From Desulfobacteraceae bacterium 4572_19 (GTDB taxonomy: Bacteria; Desulfobacterota; Desulfobacteria; Desulfobacterales; NBLS01): 15,553 nt of DNA. The stretch covers positions 1-15,553 of the forward strand of contig NBLS01000055.1 in NCBI GenBank assembly GCA_002084385.1. Reading direction: 5' to 3'. The notes beneath the pieces were generated by a model. It ran no database searches. It worked only from the letters and a program-made list of their open reading frames with translations, and was not told the origin of the DNA. Position numbers and translations under genes: made by a program. Below, in pieces: positions 1 to 7,154 of this stretch. Position 1 is the first letter of the stretch; each line of letters starts with the position of its first letter.

Positions 1-11
1 CCCCCCGTTTT

Positions 12-416
12 CTAACTGCGTTCACACAACTCAACAAGAACACCATTTGTTGACTTTGGGTGTAAAAACGCAATCTTTGCACCACCTGCACCTATCCTGG
101 GTTTTTCATCTATAAGTCTTATTTTTTTCTCTTTTAATTCGGCAAGTGCTTCTTCAATATTTTCAACCCGAAATGCAATGTGCTGCATTCCCTCTCCTTT
201 TTTTTCAATATATTTTGCCACAGGTCCATCATCGGTGGTGGATTCAAGAAGTTCTATTTCACTTTCTCCGGCAGGAAAAAAAGCGGTGGTTACTTTTTGT
301 GCTTCAACAGTTTCTGAACCTGCAAATTCAAGCCCGAGAATATCTGTCCAAAAGTTTTTTCCATCATTAATACTTTTTACCGCAATACCTAAATGGTCAA
401 TTTTTAATATTTTCAT
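12..416 (-). CDS. mce: methylmalonyl-CoA epimerase
   Basis: Single-domain vicinal-oxygen-chelate (glyoxalase-fold) enzyme of 134 residues that interconverts the (S) and (R) forms of methylmalonyl-CoA in the propionyl-CoA/succinyl-CoA pathway of the cytoplasm. The two beta-alpha-beta modules are visible: DHLGIAV near residue 7 and QHIAFRV near residue 78. Likely metal ligands are H8, H79 and E129 (in LVELCE). The block [15 protein letters not shown] near the C-terminus is typical of the bacterial enzyme, and the length is normal. I chose the ATG at 416 because the protein begins there in the family pattern and a GGGGG Shine-Dalgarno-like run lies just upstream; an upstream in-frame start at 449 would run through the hairpin at 426-444. 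The gene lies downstream of the broken nitroreductase on the same strand with a repeat element between them. The assignment by family is confident; substrate is inferred from family only. Confidence 0.93.
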   Translation of the reverse strand: MKILKIDHLGIAVKSINDGKNFWTDILGLEFAGSETVEAQKVTTAFFPAGESEIELLESTTDDGPVAKYIEKKGEGMQHIAFRVENIEEALAELKEKKIRLIDEKPRIGAGGAKIAFLHPKSTNGVLVELCERS

Positions 417-425
417 ATAACCCCC

Positions 426-492
426 ATGGTGGATTGACCACCATAACAAAAAACGAAAATCTTTGTAATACAGCTTTACGGACTTTCATATA
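426..492. repeat. two-hairpin repeat, family 2, copy A
   Basis: A perfect 7-bp stem (ATGGTGG / CCACCAT with a 5-nt loop, 426-444) is followed by an A-rich spacer and a weaker second inverted repeat ending in TTTCATATAA. The same layout recurs at 1469, 1548, 8408 and 8474. In this copy the first hairpin abuts the ribosome-binding site of mce, so it could affect the mRNA leader of that gene; that effect is inference. Confidence 0.6.
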
Positions 493-500
493 AGATCATC

Positions 501-635
501 TTAGGGTTCACAAAAAAATAAATTGTATTTATTGGGTGTTGAGATGTCTGATTGGGTTACGTTGTGAAAACGTAGGAATACTGTCGTATTTTGAGTTTTC
601 ACAACGAGTACAAGTTATTTTTTTGTGAGCCCTTA
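501..635. repeat. terminal-inverted-repeat element, family 1, copy 1
   Basis: The ends TTAGGGTTCACAAAAAAATA (from 501) and TATTTTTTTGTGAGCCCTTA (to 635) are near-perfect inverted repeats. Inside is a second perfect inverted repeat, CGTTGTGAAAA (560-570) and TTTTCACAACG (596-606), enclosing a 25-bp core (571-595). The right end includes the stop codon of the nitroreductase gene. It has no coding capacity of its own and looks like a MITE or a structured intergenic repeat. Related copies lie at 9373 and 10545, with a partial end at 1668. Confidence 0.7.
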
Positions 636-1450
636 TTTACCTTCAAAGTATCTTTGCACAAACCTGCGTCTTCCGGTAATTGTTTGATATCTTTCATTGG
701 GGTATCCAAGTGCAATTACAGCATATACAGCTTCGTTTTTTGGAATTCCCAAAAATGTTTTTATTCCCTTGTCATTTTTCATGGCTTCAACCGCAAAGCC
801 TATAAGACACGTTCCAAGCCCCATACTATGGGCAGCAAGAAGAATATTTTGCGTTGCAAGCATTGCATCTTCTTTTGGACAACTTGCACCCGGTTGTGAA
901 CCTACAATAATTACGGCTGTTGCACCGTGAAATAGTCTGTCGGTTTTGGACTCTTCCCAATCTGCTATTGCATCGTTTACTGACTGGTAATAGTTTGTAT
1001 AGTAGTCATAAAGCTGATTATTACCAAATAGTTTCATTACATTACGAAGCCACTCCATTTCTGCTTTATGATTAAGCTTTTTAAAGAATTTAATTACACG
1101 ATTTCCAAGGGCAGTTACATTTTTTCTTTCAGGAAGAGTTGTAAATGTCCACTTTTGGCTATTGGTTCCCGATGGTGCGGTGTGTTAAATTCACCCGGTT
1201 TCATCCAGCTTTGCGGAGCATCAAATGTAGAAAATCTGGAAAGATCCATATCAAGAACTTTGACTGTTGGAGCTTCCTCGGGACAAACTGCTACACAGTG
1301 TCCGCATGAAAGAGATTCTTCTCCGACCACATAAGCTTTCCCATCTTTTATTACAATAGTTTCAGACGGGCATACTTTGGCACACCTGCCACACCCTGTA
1401 CACCTATCATAATTAATTTCTGTCCAAACTGTCCTGTCCATAACGTTCAC
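633..1450 (-). pseudogene. 4Fe-4S ferredoxin-nitroreductase fusion, frame broken by an internal deletion
   Basis: The N-terminal part (from 1450 down to about 1180) is a ferredoxin domain with CTGCGRCAKVCP and CGHCVAVCP iron-sulfur motifs. The C-terminal part, in a different frame, is a flavin nitroreductase domain: TAPSGTNSQKWTF directly after the scar, RLFHGATAVIIVGS, SCPKEDAMLATQNIL and GLGTCLIGFAV. Together this is a known fusion family of about 270-280 residues that likely passes electrons from FeS clusters to FMN; its substrate is not predictable. At about 1176-1184 the two frames meet. The first frame runs to GEFNTP and the second begins at TAPSG, so by family expectation about 33 residues are missing (the block with the Arg-rich flavin-contact strand). 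Each fragment is otherwise clean, with no further stop. Start is ambiguous: GTG at 1450 (AAGGAG 4 nt upstream) or ATG at 1441 (AAAGG 8 nt upstream). No full-length product is expected as written. Confidence 0.85.
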
Positions 1451-1468
1451 CTTTCTCCTTTATAACTT

Positions 1469-1542
1469 GTTATGGCAGATAATATACCACAACGAGAAAT
1501 GAAAGTCCTTATAATACATCTTTTTTATGGACTCTCATATAA
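1469..1542. repeat. two-hairpin repeat, family 2, copy B
   Basis: First stem GTT-a-TGG / CCA-c-AAC around 1469-1493, with one A-C mismatch. The second stem is ATGAAAGTCC (1499-1508) with GGACTCTCAT (1529-1538), one mismatch. It sits upstream of the nitroreductase start and directly before copy C. Confidence 0.6.
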
Positions 1543-1547
1543 TCACT

Positions 1548-1617
1548 ATGGCAGATAGTACGCCACAACAAAAAATGAAAGTCTTTTTAATATAGCTTTT
1601 TCAGGGCATTTCATATA
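1548..1617. repeat. two-hairpin repeat, family 2, copy C
   Basis: First stem TGGC / GCCA (1549-1564). The second stem is ATGAAAGTC with GGCATTTCAT (to about 1614), with one bulged base. It is the same orientation as copy B and starts 6 nt after it, so the pair looks like a tandem array in the divergent spacer between the nitroreductase and livG. Confidence 0.6.
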
Positions 1618-1667
1618 CAAATAACAATAACACCTGAAAATATAACACAACAAATAAAGAGTGTCGA

Positions 1668-1689
1668 TTATTTTTTTGTAAACCCTTAA
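1668..1689. repeat. solo end of family 1 terminal-inverted-repeat element
   Basis: TTATTTTTTTGTAAACCCTT matches the right end of the element at 501-635 with few changes. I could not find a matching left end upstream, so it is a fragment or a decayed copy. The rest of the 1451-1888 spacer holds copies B and C of family 2 and the liv promoter. Confidence 0.45.
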
Positions 1690-1734
1690 CTACTTACCGG
1701 AAATTTTATATTGACAAATGCAATAAAAAACTTC

Positions 1735-1763
1735 TTGACAAAAAAACTGACAGAATGTATAGT
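1735..1763 (+). promoter_or_regulatory. sigma70-type promoter for the liv operon
   Basis: A consensus -35 box TTGACA (1735-1740) and a TATAGT -10 box (1758-1763) are separated by exactly 17 bp. This predicts a transcript starting near 1770 with a leader of about 120 nt before livG. Another TTGACA lies at 1711, without an obvious partner. Confidence 0.65.
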
Positions 1764-1789
1764 TTTTTTTAAATGCTGAATAATTACTG

Positions 1790-1802
1790 ATTGAAATTCA
1801 AT
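1790..1802. promoter_or_regulatory. operator-like inverted repeat in the livG leader
   Basis: ATTGAA-A-TTCAAT is a perfect 6-bp inverted repeat about 27 bp downstream of the -10 box, a position where a repressor could act. In such AT-rich DNA it could also arise by chance. No regulator gene is present in the window. Confidence 0.2.
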
Positions 1803-1888
1803 TAATTGCTAATTTTATTTACACTGTACCCTCGAACATAAAACACGCTGCGTATATAAAAGGCGGCATGAATTAGAATATAACCTAT

Positions 1889-2653
1889 ATGGATACATTA
1901 AAAATTTCTAATATAACTCTTTCATTTGGCGGATTAAATGCCCTTTCAAATGTTACCCTCGAAATTGAACAAGGGCTTATTACTTCGATAATTGGCCCCA
2001 ATGGTGCGGGGAAGACCAGTATGTTAAATTGCATATCCGGGTTTTACCATCCGACAAAGGGCAAAATAACATATGGGGATAAAGATTTAACCCACGCCTC
2101 ACCTCATCAGGTTTCTACCATGGGAATTGCCAGAGCTTTTCAAAATTTAGAGCTTTTTAGCGGATTATCTGTTTTGGATAATTTACTTTTGGCACGTCAT
2201 AAAAAACTTAAATATAATTTTCTTCAAGCATTACTGTTTTTTGGAAAAGCATCTCAAGTAGAAGCAGAAAACAGAGAGTACGTTGAAGGCGTAATAGATT
2301 TTATGGAGTTAGAACCATATCGGAATAAAATAGTTGGAAGTTTAAGTTATGGAGTTCAAAAAAGAGTAGAAGTTGCACGTGCCTTAACGTTAGATCCCAA
2401 ATTAATTCTTTTAGATGAGCCCATGGCAGGCATGAATATTGAAGAAAAAGAAGATATGGTACGCTTTATAATGGATATACAGCAAGAACGTAATACTTCT
2501 GTTGTGCTTGTGGAACATGATCTTGGTGTGGTAATGGATATTTCAGAAAGAATATATGTTCTTGATTTCGGAGAACTCATAGGTCAGGGTGCACCTGAGG
2601 AAGTTGCAAATAATCCAAAAGTAATAGAAGCATACATAGGAGACGAGAATTGA
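1889..2653 (+). CDS. livG: ABC transporter ATPase, LivG type
   Basis: Cytoplasmic ATPase of 254 residues of a branched-chain-amino-acid-type (HAAT) importer. Visible motifs are Walker A GPNGAGKTS (36-44), Q-loop FQN near 85, an ABC signature variant LSYGVQKRVE (152-161) in place of the usual LSGGQ, Walker B LILLDEP (172-178, D176 and E177) and the H-loop histidine 210. The insertion between Q-loop and signature and the C-terminal DFGELIGQG region fit LivG rather than LivF. The upstream ribosome-binding site is weak. Its stop codon overlaps the TTG start of the acyl-CoA synthetase by 4 bp, so the two are translationally coupled. The family call is firm; the transported substrate is probably an organic acid rather than an amino acid because of the partner ligase (inference). 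Confidence 0.93.
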   Translation: MDTLKISNITLSFGGLNALSNVTLEIEQGLITSIIGPNGAGKTSMLNCISGFYHPTKGKITYGDKDLTHASPHQVSTMGIARAFQNLELFSGLSVLDNLLLARHKKLKYNFLQALLFFGKASQVEAENREYVEGVIDFMELEPYRNKIVGSLSYGVQKRVEVARALTLDPKLILLDEPMAGMNIEEKEDMVRFIMDIQQERNTSVVLVEHDLGVVMDISERIYVLDFGELIGQGAPEEVANNPKVIEAYIGDEN

Positions 2654-4596
2654 GTATAAGTATGGATAATAAAGAAGACCTTTTACAACTTACCATACCT
2701 CAACTTCTACGTTGGCGCGTACAAACTACCGGAGATAAAGTTGCACTTCGTGAAAAGGACTTTGGAGTATGGAACAGTTATACATGGATCCAATATTACG
2801 ATTTTGTTCGTAAAACAGCCCTGGGACTTGAAAAAATTGGTCTTCAAAAAGGTCAAACATTAGCACTTATAGGCGATAATATTCCTGAAATATTAATGAC
2901 AGCAATAGGAACTCAGGCTTTAGGTGCCATATCAGCAAGTCTTTATCAAACAAGCCTACCCGAAGAGATTGTCGGAATTATTAACTATCTTGATGTTAGT
3001 GTCGTATTTTGCGATAATCAGGAGCAAGTTGATAAATTTGTTGAGATTAGAGATAAAATTCCAAATGTAAAAAAAATTATTTATGAAGATCCTCGTGGAA
3101 TGAGAAGTTATCGCTCTGATGACTGGTTTCTTTATCTGGAAGATTTATATAAGTTAGGCGAACAGGTTTACAAGGAAAAGCCCGATTATTTTGAATCCCT
3201 TGTAAACAAAGGAAAACCCACAGATGTATGTCATCTTTGCCTTACCTCCGGAACCACCGGACTTCCCAAAGGCACCATGCTTACACATCGCAATTATATA
3301 AATATGGGAATACAAATTACAAAGGTAGATCCATTAGAAGACACAGATGAGTATGTATCATTTCTTCCTTTCGCATGGATAGGCGAGCAGATGAACTCCT
3401 TTGGAATTGCTCTTGCAACAGGAATAACAATTAATTTTCCTGAATCGGTGGAAACCAGCATGGACGATCTAAAAGAAATCGGTCCTCACTTTATGTTTGG
3501 AGCTCCGAGAATTTATGAAACTATCCGGTCCCAAATCTGGTTAAAAATAGACGAAACATATAAATTAAATAGAAGTTGCTACAATTATTTTATAAAAATT
3601 GGTGAAAAAGCTGCCGTGTATCATATGACAGGAAAGAAAATGCCGGCATCTCTCGCTTTTCTTGCATGGCTTGGAAAATCAATGATTTTCAGACCTCTTA
3701 TTAACCAGATGGGATTATTACGGCTTCGTCGGGCATATACAGGCGGTGCGGCTTTAGGTCCTGAACTTTTCACATTTTTTCAGGCTATCGGTATAAATCT
3801 TAAACAAATTTATGGTCAAACTGAAATAGTTGGAATAGCGTATATGCACAGAGACGGTGATGTTAGATCAGATACAGTGGGTAAACCATTACCTGAAACA
3901 GAGTGTAAAATTTCCGAAAACGGTGAAATTCTTTCACGATCTCCATCAGTATCACCAGGTTATTATAAATTACCGGAAAAAACAGAAGAACTTCTTGAAG
4001 GTGGATGGCTTCATTCAGGAGATGCCGGCTATATAAATGAGAATGGACATCTAATTGTTATAGATAGGCTTTCTGATGTTATGCATAACAATAAAGGTGA
4101 AATGTTTAGCCCCATGTTTCTTGAAAATAAATTAAAGTTCAGCCCCTATATTAAAGAGGCTATAATATTTGGCAATAAAAAAGATTATGCAACAGCTTTA
4201 ATTAACATTGACCCGATTGTTGTGGGTAAATGGGCTGAAGATCATGGGATTTCTTTTTCTACCTACATGGATCTTTCGGCAAAACCTGAAATTGCCAAAT
4301 TAATACATGAACAAGTAGAAGATTGTAATAAGAACGCAGAAAAAGAACATTTTAAAATTAAACGTTTTGCTATTTTATATAAACTTCTTGATATGGATGA
4401 TGGTGAACTTACCAAAACCGGAAAGATTCGCAGGAAATTTATACAGGAAAAATATAACGATCTTTACGAAGCCCTTTATGATGAATCGGTAAAAGAAAAA
4501 ACGGTTGACGCTGTCTATCAGTATCAAGACGGTCAATCCTCGACTATTAAAACGCAAATTGCATTTTATACAATGGATGAGTCTTGCAACACTTGA
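2650..4596 (+). CDS. long-chain acyl-CoA synthetase (AMP-forming) embedded in the liv operon
   Basis: ANL-superfamily adenylating enzyme of 648 residues that would activate a carboxylic acid to its CoA thioester through an acyl-AMP intermediate. Motifs seen: P-loop TSGTTGLPKG near residues 199-208, the GAPRIYE linker-region block, YGQTE (388-392), SGD near 456 with DRLSD shortly after, and the catalytic-lysine motif TKTGKIRRK (K592). The length suits long-chain or FadD15-like synthetases. The start is TTG at 2650: GGAG at 2639-2642 is spaced 7 nt from it and it overlaps the livG stop (TTGA). The ATG at 2662 is possible but worse placed. Location between livG and livH suggests activation coupled to uptake (vectorial acylation), known as a gene arrangement but with substrate unassigned here. 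The protein shows no interior gap, unlike several neighbours. Confidence 0.92.
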   Translation: MSISMDNKEDLLQLTIPQLLRWRVQTTGDKVALREKDFGVWNSYTWIQYYDFVRKTALGLEKIGLQKGQTLALIGDNIPEILMTAIGTQALGAISASLYQTSLPEEIVGIINYLDVSVVFCDNQEQVDKFVEIRDKIPNVKKIIYEDPRGMRSYRSDDWFLYLEDLYKLGEQVYKEKPDYFESLVNKGKPTDVCHLCLTSGTTGLPKGTMLTHRNYINMGIQITKVDPLEDTDEYVSFLPFAWIGEQMNSFGIALATGITINFPESVETSMDDLKEIGPHFMFGAPRIYETIRSQIWLKIDETYKLNRSCYNYFIKIGEKAAVYHMTGKKMPASLAFLAWLGKSMIFRPLINQMGLLRLRRAYTGGAALGPELFTFFQAIGINLKQIYGQTEIVGIAYMHRDGDVRSDTVGKPLPETECKISENGEILSRSPSVSPGYYKLPEKTEELLEGGWLHSGDAGYINENGHLIVIDRLSDVMHNNKGEMFSPMFLENKLKFSPYIKEAIIFGNKKDYATALINIDPIVVGKWAEDHGISFSTYMDLSAKPEIAKLIHEQVEDCNKNAEKEHFKIKRFAILYKLLDMDDGELTKTGKIRRKFIQEKYNDLYEALYDESVKEKTVDAVYQYQDGQSSTIKTQIAFYTMDESCNT

Positions 4597-4613
4597 TTTG
4601 TATTAGTTAGCCC

Positions 4614-4690
4614 GTTACATAAATAATTTTACTGTGTTGTATGCTCATCGCAGTATCAAATGCTTTGCCTTGTGAAATTAATTATATGAC
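4614..4690. repeat. terminal-inverted-repeat element, family 3, copy 1
   Basis: The left end GTTACATAAATAATTTTAC (4614-4632) and the right end GTGAAATTAATTATATGAC (4672-4690) are inverted repeats matching at 15 of 19 positions. A second full copy is at 7002-7106 and a left end is at 10514. It fills most of the spacer between the synthetase and livH. Confidence 0.5.
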
Positions 4691-4725
4691 AGTTTATAGC
4701 TCTATTTCGGGATAGGAAATAAAAT

Positions 4726-5619
4726 ATGGTTTATTTTTTTCAGCTTGTAGTCAGTGGGATAGTGGTTGGGTCAATTTATGCTTTGTCTGCCCTTGGGTTT
4801 GTATTAATTTATAAATCAAGCAGGGTGCTAAATCTTGCACACGGACAAATAATAGCTTCGGGTGCATTTATTACTTATGCCTTAACTGTGTGGGCATGTA
4901 TTCCAATTTATATCTCATTTTTTCTTAGCCTGATAATAACATTTTTTCTGGCGATGAGTGTGGAAAGAGTATTTCTTCGCAGACTTATAGGTGAGCCCAT
5001 AATATCAGTTATAATGGTTACCATAGGTTTAATGTCAATTTTAGATGGTCTTATTTACCTTACTCCCTTTGGAACCGAAAATTTTTCTTTTCCTGAATTT
5101 CTTCCACAACAGCCCATTGTTGCATGGGGAATTTCCATTTCATGGACACAACTTGTTGGGGTCATTATAACATTTTTAATGATCGGAGGTTTTTCATGGT
5201 TTTTTAAAAAATCAACGCTGGGTATCTCCATGCGTGCGGTTTCAGATGACCAGTTTGCATCTATGTCCATCGGCATTTCAGTACCGGCTGTTTTTGGACT
5301 GGCATGGGCATCAGCCGGTTTAAGTGCTGCAGCTGCTGGAAGTGTAATTGGCAATATTACCGGACTTAACTTTGATACTCTTCATGCATTTGGAATTGTT
5401 GTTTTTCCTGTGGTTATTCTTGGAGGATTAGATTCCATATTGGGAGCGGTTGTTGCAGGTATCATAATGGGCATTATCCAGCAGTTTGCAAGTGGTTATC
5501 TTGACGGTAACTGGGGACTAAATGGAACTGCCGAAGTGATGCCATATATTATACTGCTTATAATTTTACTTTTTAAGCCACATGGACTTTTCGGAATTCA
5601 TGAAATAGAACGGGTATAA
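4726..5619 (+). CDS. livH: ABC transporter permease, LivH type
   Basis: Inner-membrane permease of 297 residues for the HAAT-type importer. Family hallmarks are the N-terminal SGIVVGSIYALSALGFVLIY, then VLNLAHGQ, the MRAVSDD block in the cytoplasmic loop, GIVVFPVVILGGLDSI, and the C-terminal LLFKPHGLFG. Several hydrophobic segments span the whole length. It is complete compared with the family. Ribosome-binding site AGGA lies 8-9 nt before the ATG. Immediately at its stop codon lies the first copy of a 10-bp direct repeat that recurs before livM, suggesting a later insertion that separated livH from livM. Confidence 0.92.
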   Translation: MVYFFQLVVSGIVVGSIYALSALGFVLIYKSSRVLNLAHGQIIASGAFITYALTVWACIPIYISFFLSLIITFFLAMSVERVFLRRLIGEPIISVIMVTIGLMSILDGLIYLTPFGTENFSFPEFLPQQPIVAWGISISWTQLVGVIITFLMIGGFSWFFKKSTLGISMRAVSDDQFASMSIGISVPAVFGLAWASAGLSAAAAGSVIGNITGLNFDTLHAFGIVVFPVVILGGLDSILGAVVAGIIMGIIQQFASGYLDGNWGLNGTAEVMPYIILLIILLFKPHGLFGIHEIERV

Positions 5620-5829
5620 TCTTTTGATCGTAAACAATTACGTAAGCGTTCACAATACCTCATCTTCGCATAAACAGCTTATCATATATAGGACAACTAT
5701 TATATGCCAAGCCGTTTATGCGAATATAAGGCACTGTAAACGTTTACAAATGTGAGATTACCGAAAAATCACATTTCTTGTTCGTGAACGGTTACACAAT
5801 TACTAACTTTTTTAACTGGACGGGTATAA
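5610..5829. repeat. insertion-like segment between livH and livM, flanked by 10-bp direct repeats
   Basis: ACGGGTATAA occurs at 5610-5619 (end of livH) and again at 5820-5829 (just before livM). Between them lies about 200 bp with an 18-bp imperfect inverted repeat, AATTACGTAAGCGTTCAC (5636-5653) and GTGAACGGTTACACAATT (5784-5801). It also has a perfect inner pair TTCGCATAAAC / GTTTATGCGAA, a perfect palindrome TGTAAACGTTTACA (5735-5748), and AAATGTGA / TCACATTT. No open reading frame is credible. It resembles a non-autonomous mobile element with target duplication, although the direct repeat could be coincidental. Confidence 0.5.
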
Positions 5830-5832
5830 ATC

Positions 5833-6849
5833 ATGTCGGCAAATCGCTGGTTGGCAACAGGAAATTTCTTTACTTCCTACAAAGAAGAGCAAAGGCTTTT
5901 TTCCACAAGTCTTGACAGAACTATTTTTATATTCTTTCTTGCTATTTTATTTGTATGGCCATTTTTTTTCCCATTAAGCAATAAGTACATGTTGGTTATT
6001 GATAATATTCTTATCGCAATAACAGCAGTTATAGGATTAAATATTCTTACAGGATTTACGGGGCTTATTTCTATTGGACATGCAGCTTTTGTGGGTGTTG
6101 GTGCATATACTATAGCATCATTTTCAAGAGTTCTTGGGGATACTCATGTATTAATTACACATGCATGGCCGTTGTTAATACTTATAGCCGGGTTTATGGG
6201 TGCAGTATTTGGTGCAATCGTTGGCTTGCCTGCCTTGCGTTTAAAACATCTTTACCTTGCAATTGCCACACTCTCTTTTCAGATGATATTTAAGGTGCTT
6301 CGTAAAGAACATTATCTATTTTGGTATTATGTTATATTAATTGTTATTATAATTGTCAGCTTTTTAATTCGCAATCTTCTTCGTACCCGTTATGGAAGAT
6401 GTCTTATAGCTGTAAGAGATAATGACAGGGCAGCTGATGCCATGGGAATACACCCTGGATTTACTAAAATTTATGCTTTTGCCCTTGCCGGATTTCTTGC
6501 AGGTCTTGCAGGAGGACTCCATGCTTATTTATATCGTGGAGTAGGGTTGGAATCGTTTACCCTACACGAATCTATCACCTATCTTGCCATGGCAATTGTC
6601 GGTGGATTAGGAACACTTAATGGATCTTACTGGGGACCGTTGGCACTTCAGACATTAGATCTTCAAGTTGAAAGCCTGGCTGAACAAATGGGACATATTT
6701 TACCATCAGGTTTAAACCTTGCTACAGCCTTTAAGCCGTTTTCCTTTGGTTTGTTAATTGTGTTGTTTCTTATGTTCGAACCACGGGGAACTGCAAACTG
6801 GTGGCGTATTGTTAAGTCATATACAAAAAAATGGCCGTATAAATATTAA
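5833..6849 (+). CDS. livM: ABC transporter permease, LivM type, apparently missing an internal segment
   Basis: Second membrane subunit of the importer, 338 residues. LivM hallmarks: GLNILTGFTGLISIGHAAF, GAIVGLPALRLKHLYLAIAT, RYGRCLIAVRDNDRAADAMGI, AFALAGFLAGLAGGL, and the C-terminal FEPRG. The N-terminal stretch RWLATGNFFTSYKEEQ suits permeases paired with an acyl-CoA synthetase. In the family, LSFQMIF is followed by roughly 27-30 residues containing a conserved TGG-type loop before the next membrane segment. Here LSFQMIFK runs straight into VLRKEHYLFWYY, so that loop seems lost in frame around nucleotide 6288-6300. Whether the protein still works is unclear. No good ribosome-binding site is visible; the ATG is preceded by GGACGGGTATAAATC. 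Confidence 0.88.
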   Translation: MSANRWLATGNFFTSYKEEQRLFSTSLDRTIFIFFLAILFVWPFFFPLSNKYMLVIDNILIAITAVIGLNILTGFTGLISIGHAAFVGVGAYTIASFSRVLGDTHVLITHAWPLLILIAGFMGAVFGAIVGLPALRLKHLYLAIATLSFQMIFKVLRKEHYLFWYYVILIVIIIVSFLIRNLLRTRYGRCLIAVRDNDRAADAMGIHPGFTKIYAFALAGFLAGLAGGLHAYLYRGVGLESFTLHESITYLAMAIVGGLGTLNGSYWGPLALQTLDLQVESLAEQMGHILPSGLNLATAFKPFSFGLLIVLFLMFEPRGTANWWRIVKSYTKKWPYKY

Positions 6850-7001
6850 TAAGCGTTCAGAGGCTATTTTTTGTTATGGCAAGTTATACAAATAAATATG
6901 AAACAGGTGTAAAAGCTTATGTAGTACCTTATATTTACATAATCAGGTTTTAATACATGGCATTGCTATTGTATGGAAGGCTGATAATGATATATAGAGT
7001 A

Positions 7002-7106
7002 GCATATAAAGAATTTCATTGTGTTATTAGAAAAAAATTAGACCACGTACTCTTGGTGTGCCTTGTTTATATTTTCTCTTCTTTCCTATGAAATTAATTA
7101 TATGGC
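7002..7106. repeat. terminal-inverted-repeat element, family 3, copy 2
   Basis: The left end GCATATAAAGAATTTCAT and the right end ATGAAATTAATTATATGGC are inverted repeats. Both match the ends of copy 1, while the interior differs. It lies in the 305-bp spacer between livM and the binding protein. The first part of that spacer (6850-7000) holds only an isolated GCGTTCA-type fragment similar to the livH-livM insert. Confidence 0.45.
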
Positions 7107-7154
7107 AATCTATTATTTTTTATTTAATTAATTTTATTAAAAGGAGATTAACCG

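Noticed and set aside
146..420. Plus-strand open frames opposite mce
   Set aside because: They are antisense shadows of a well-conserved enzyme with no family resemblance of their own.
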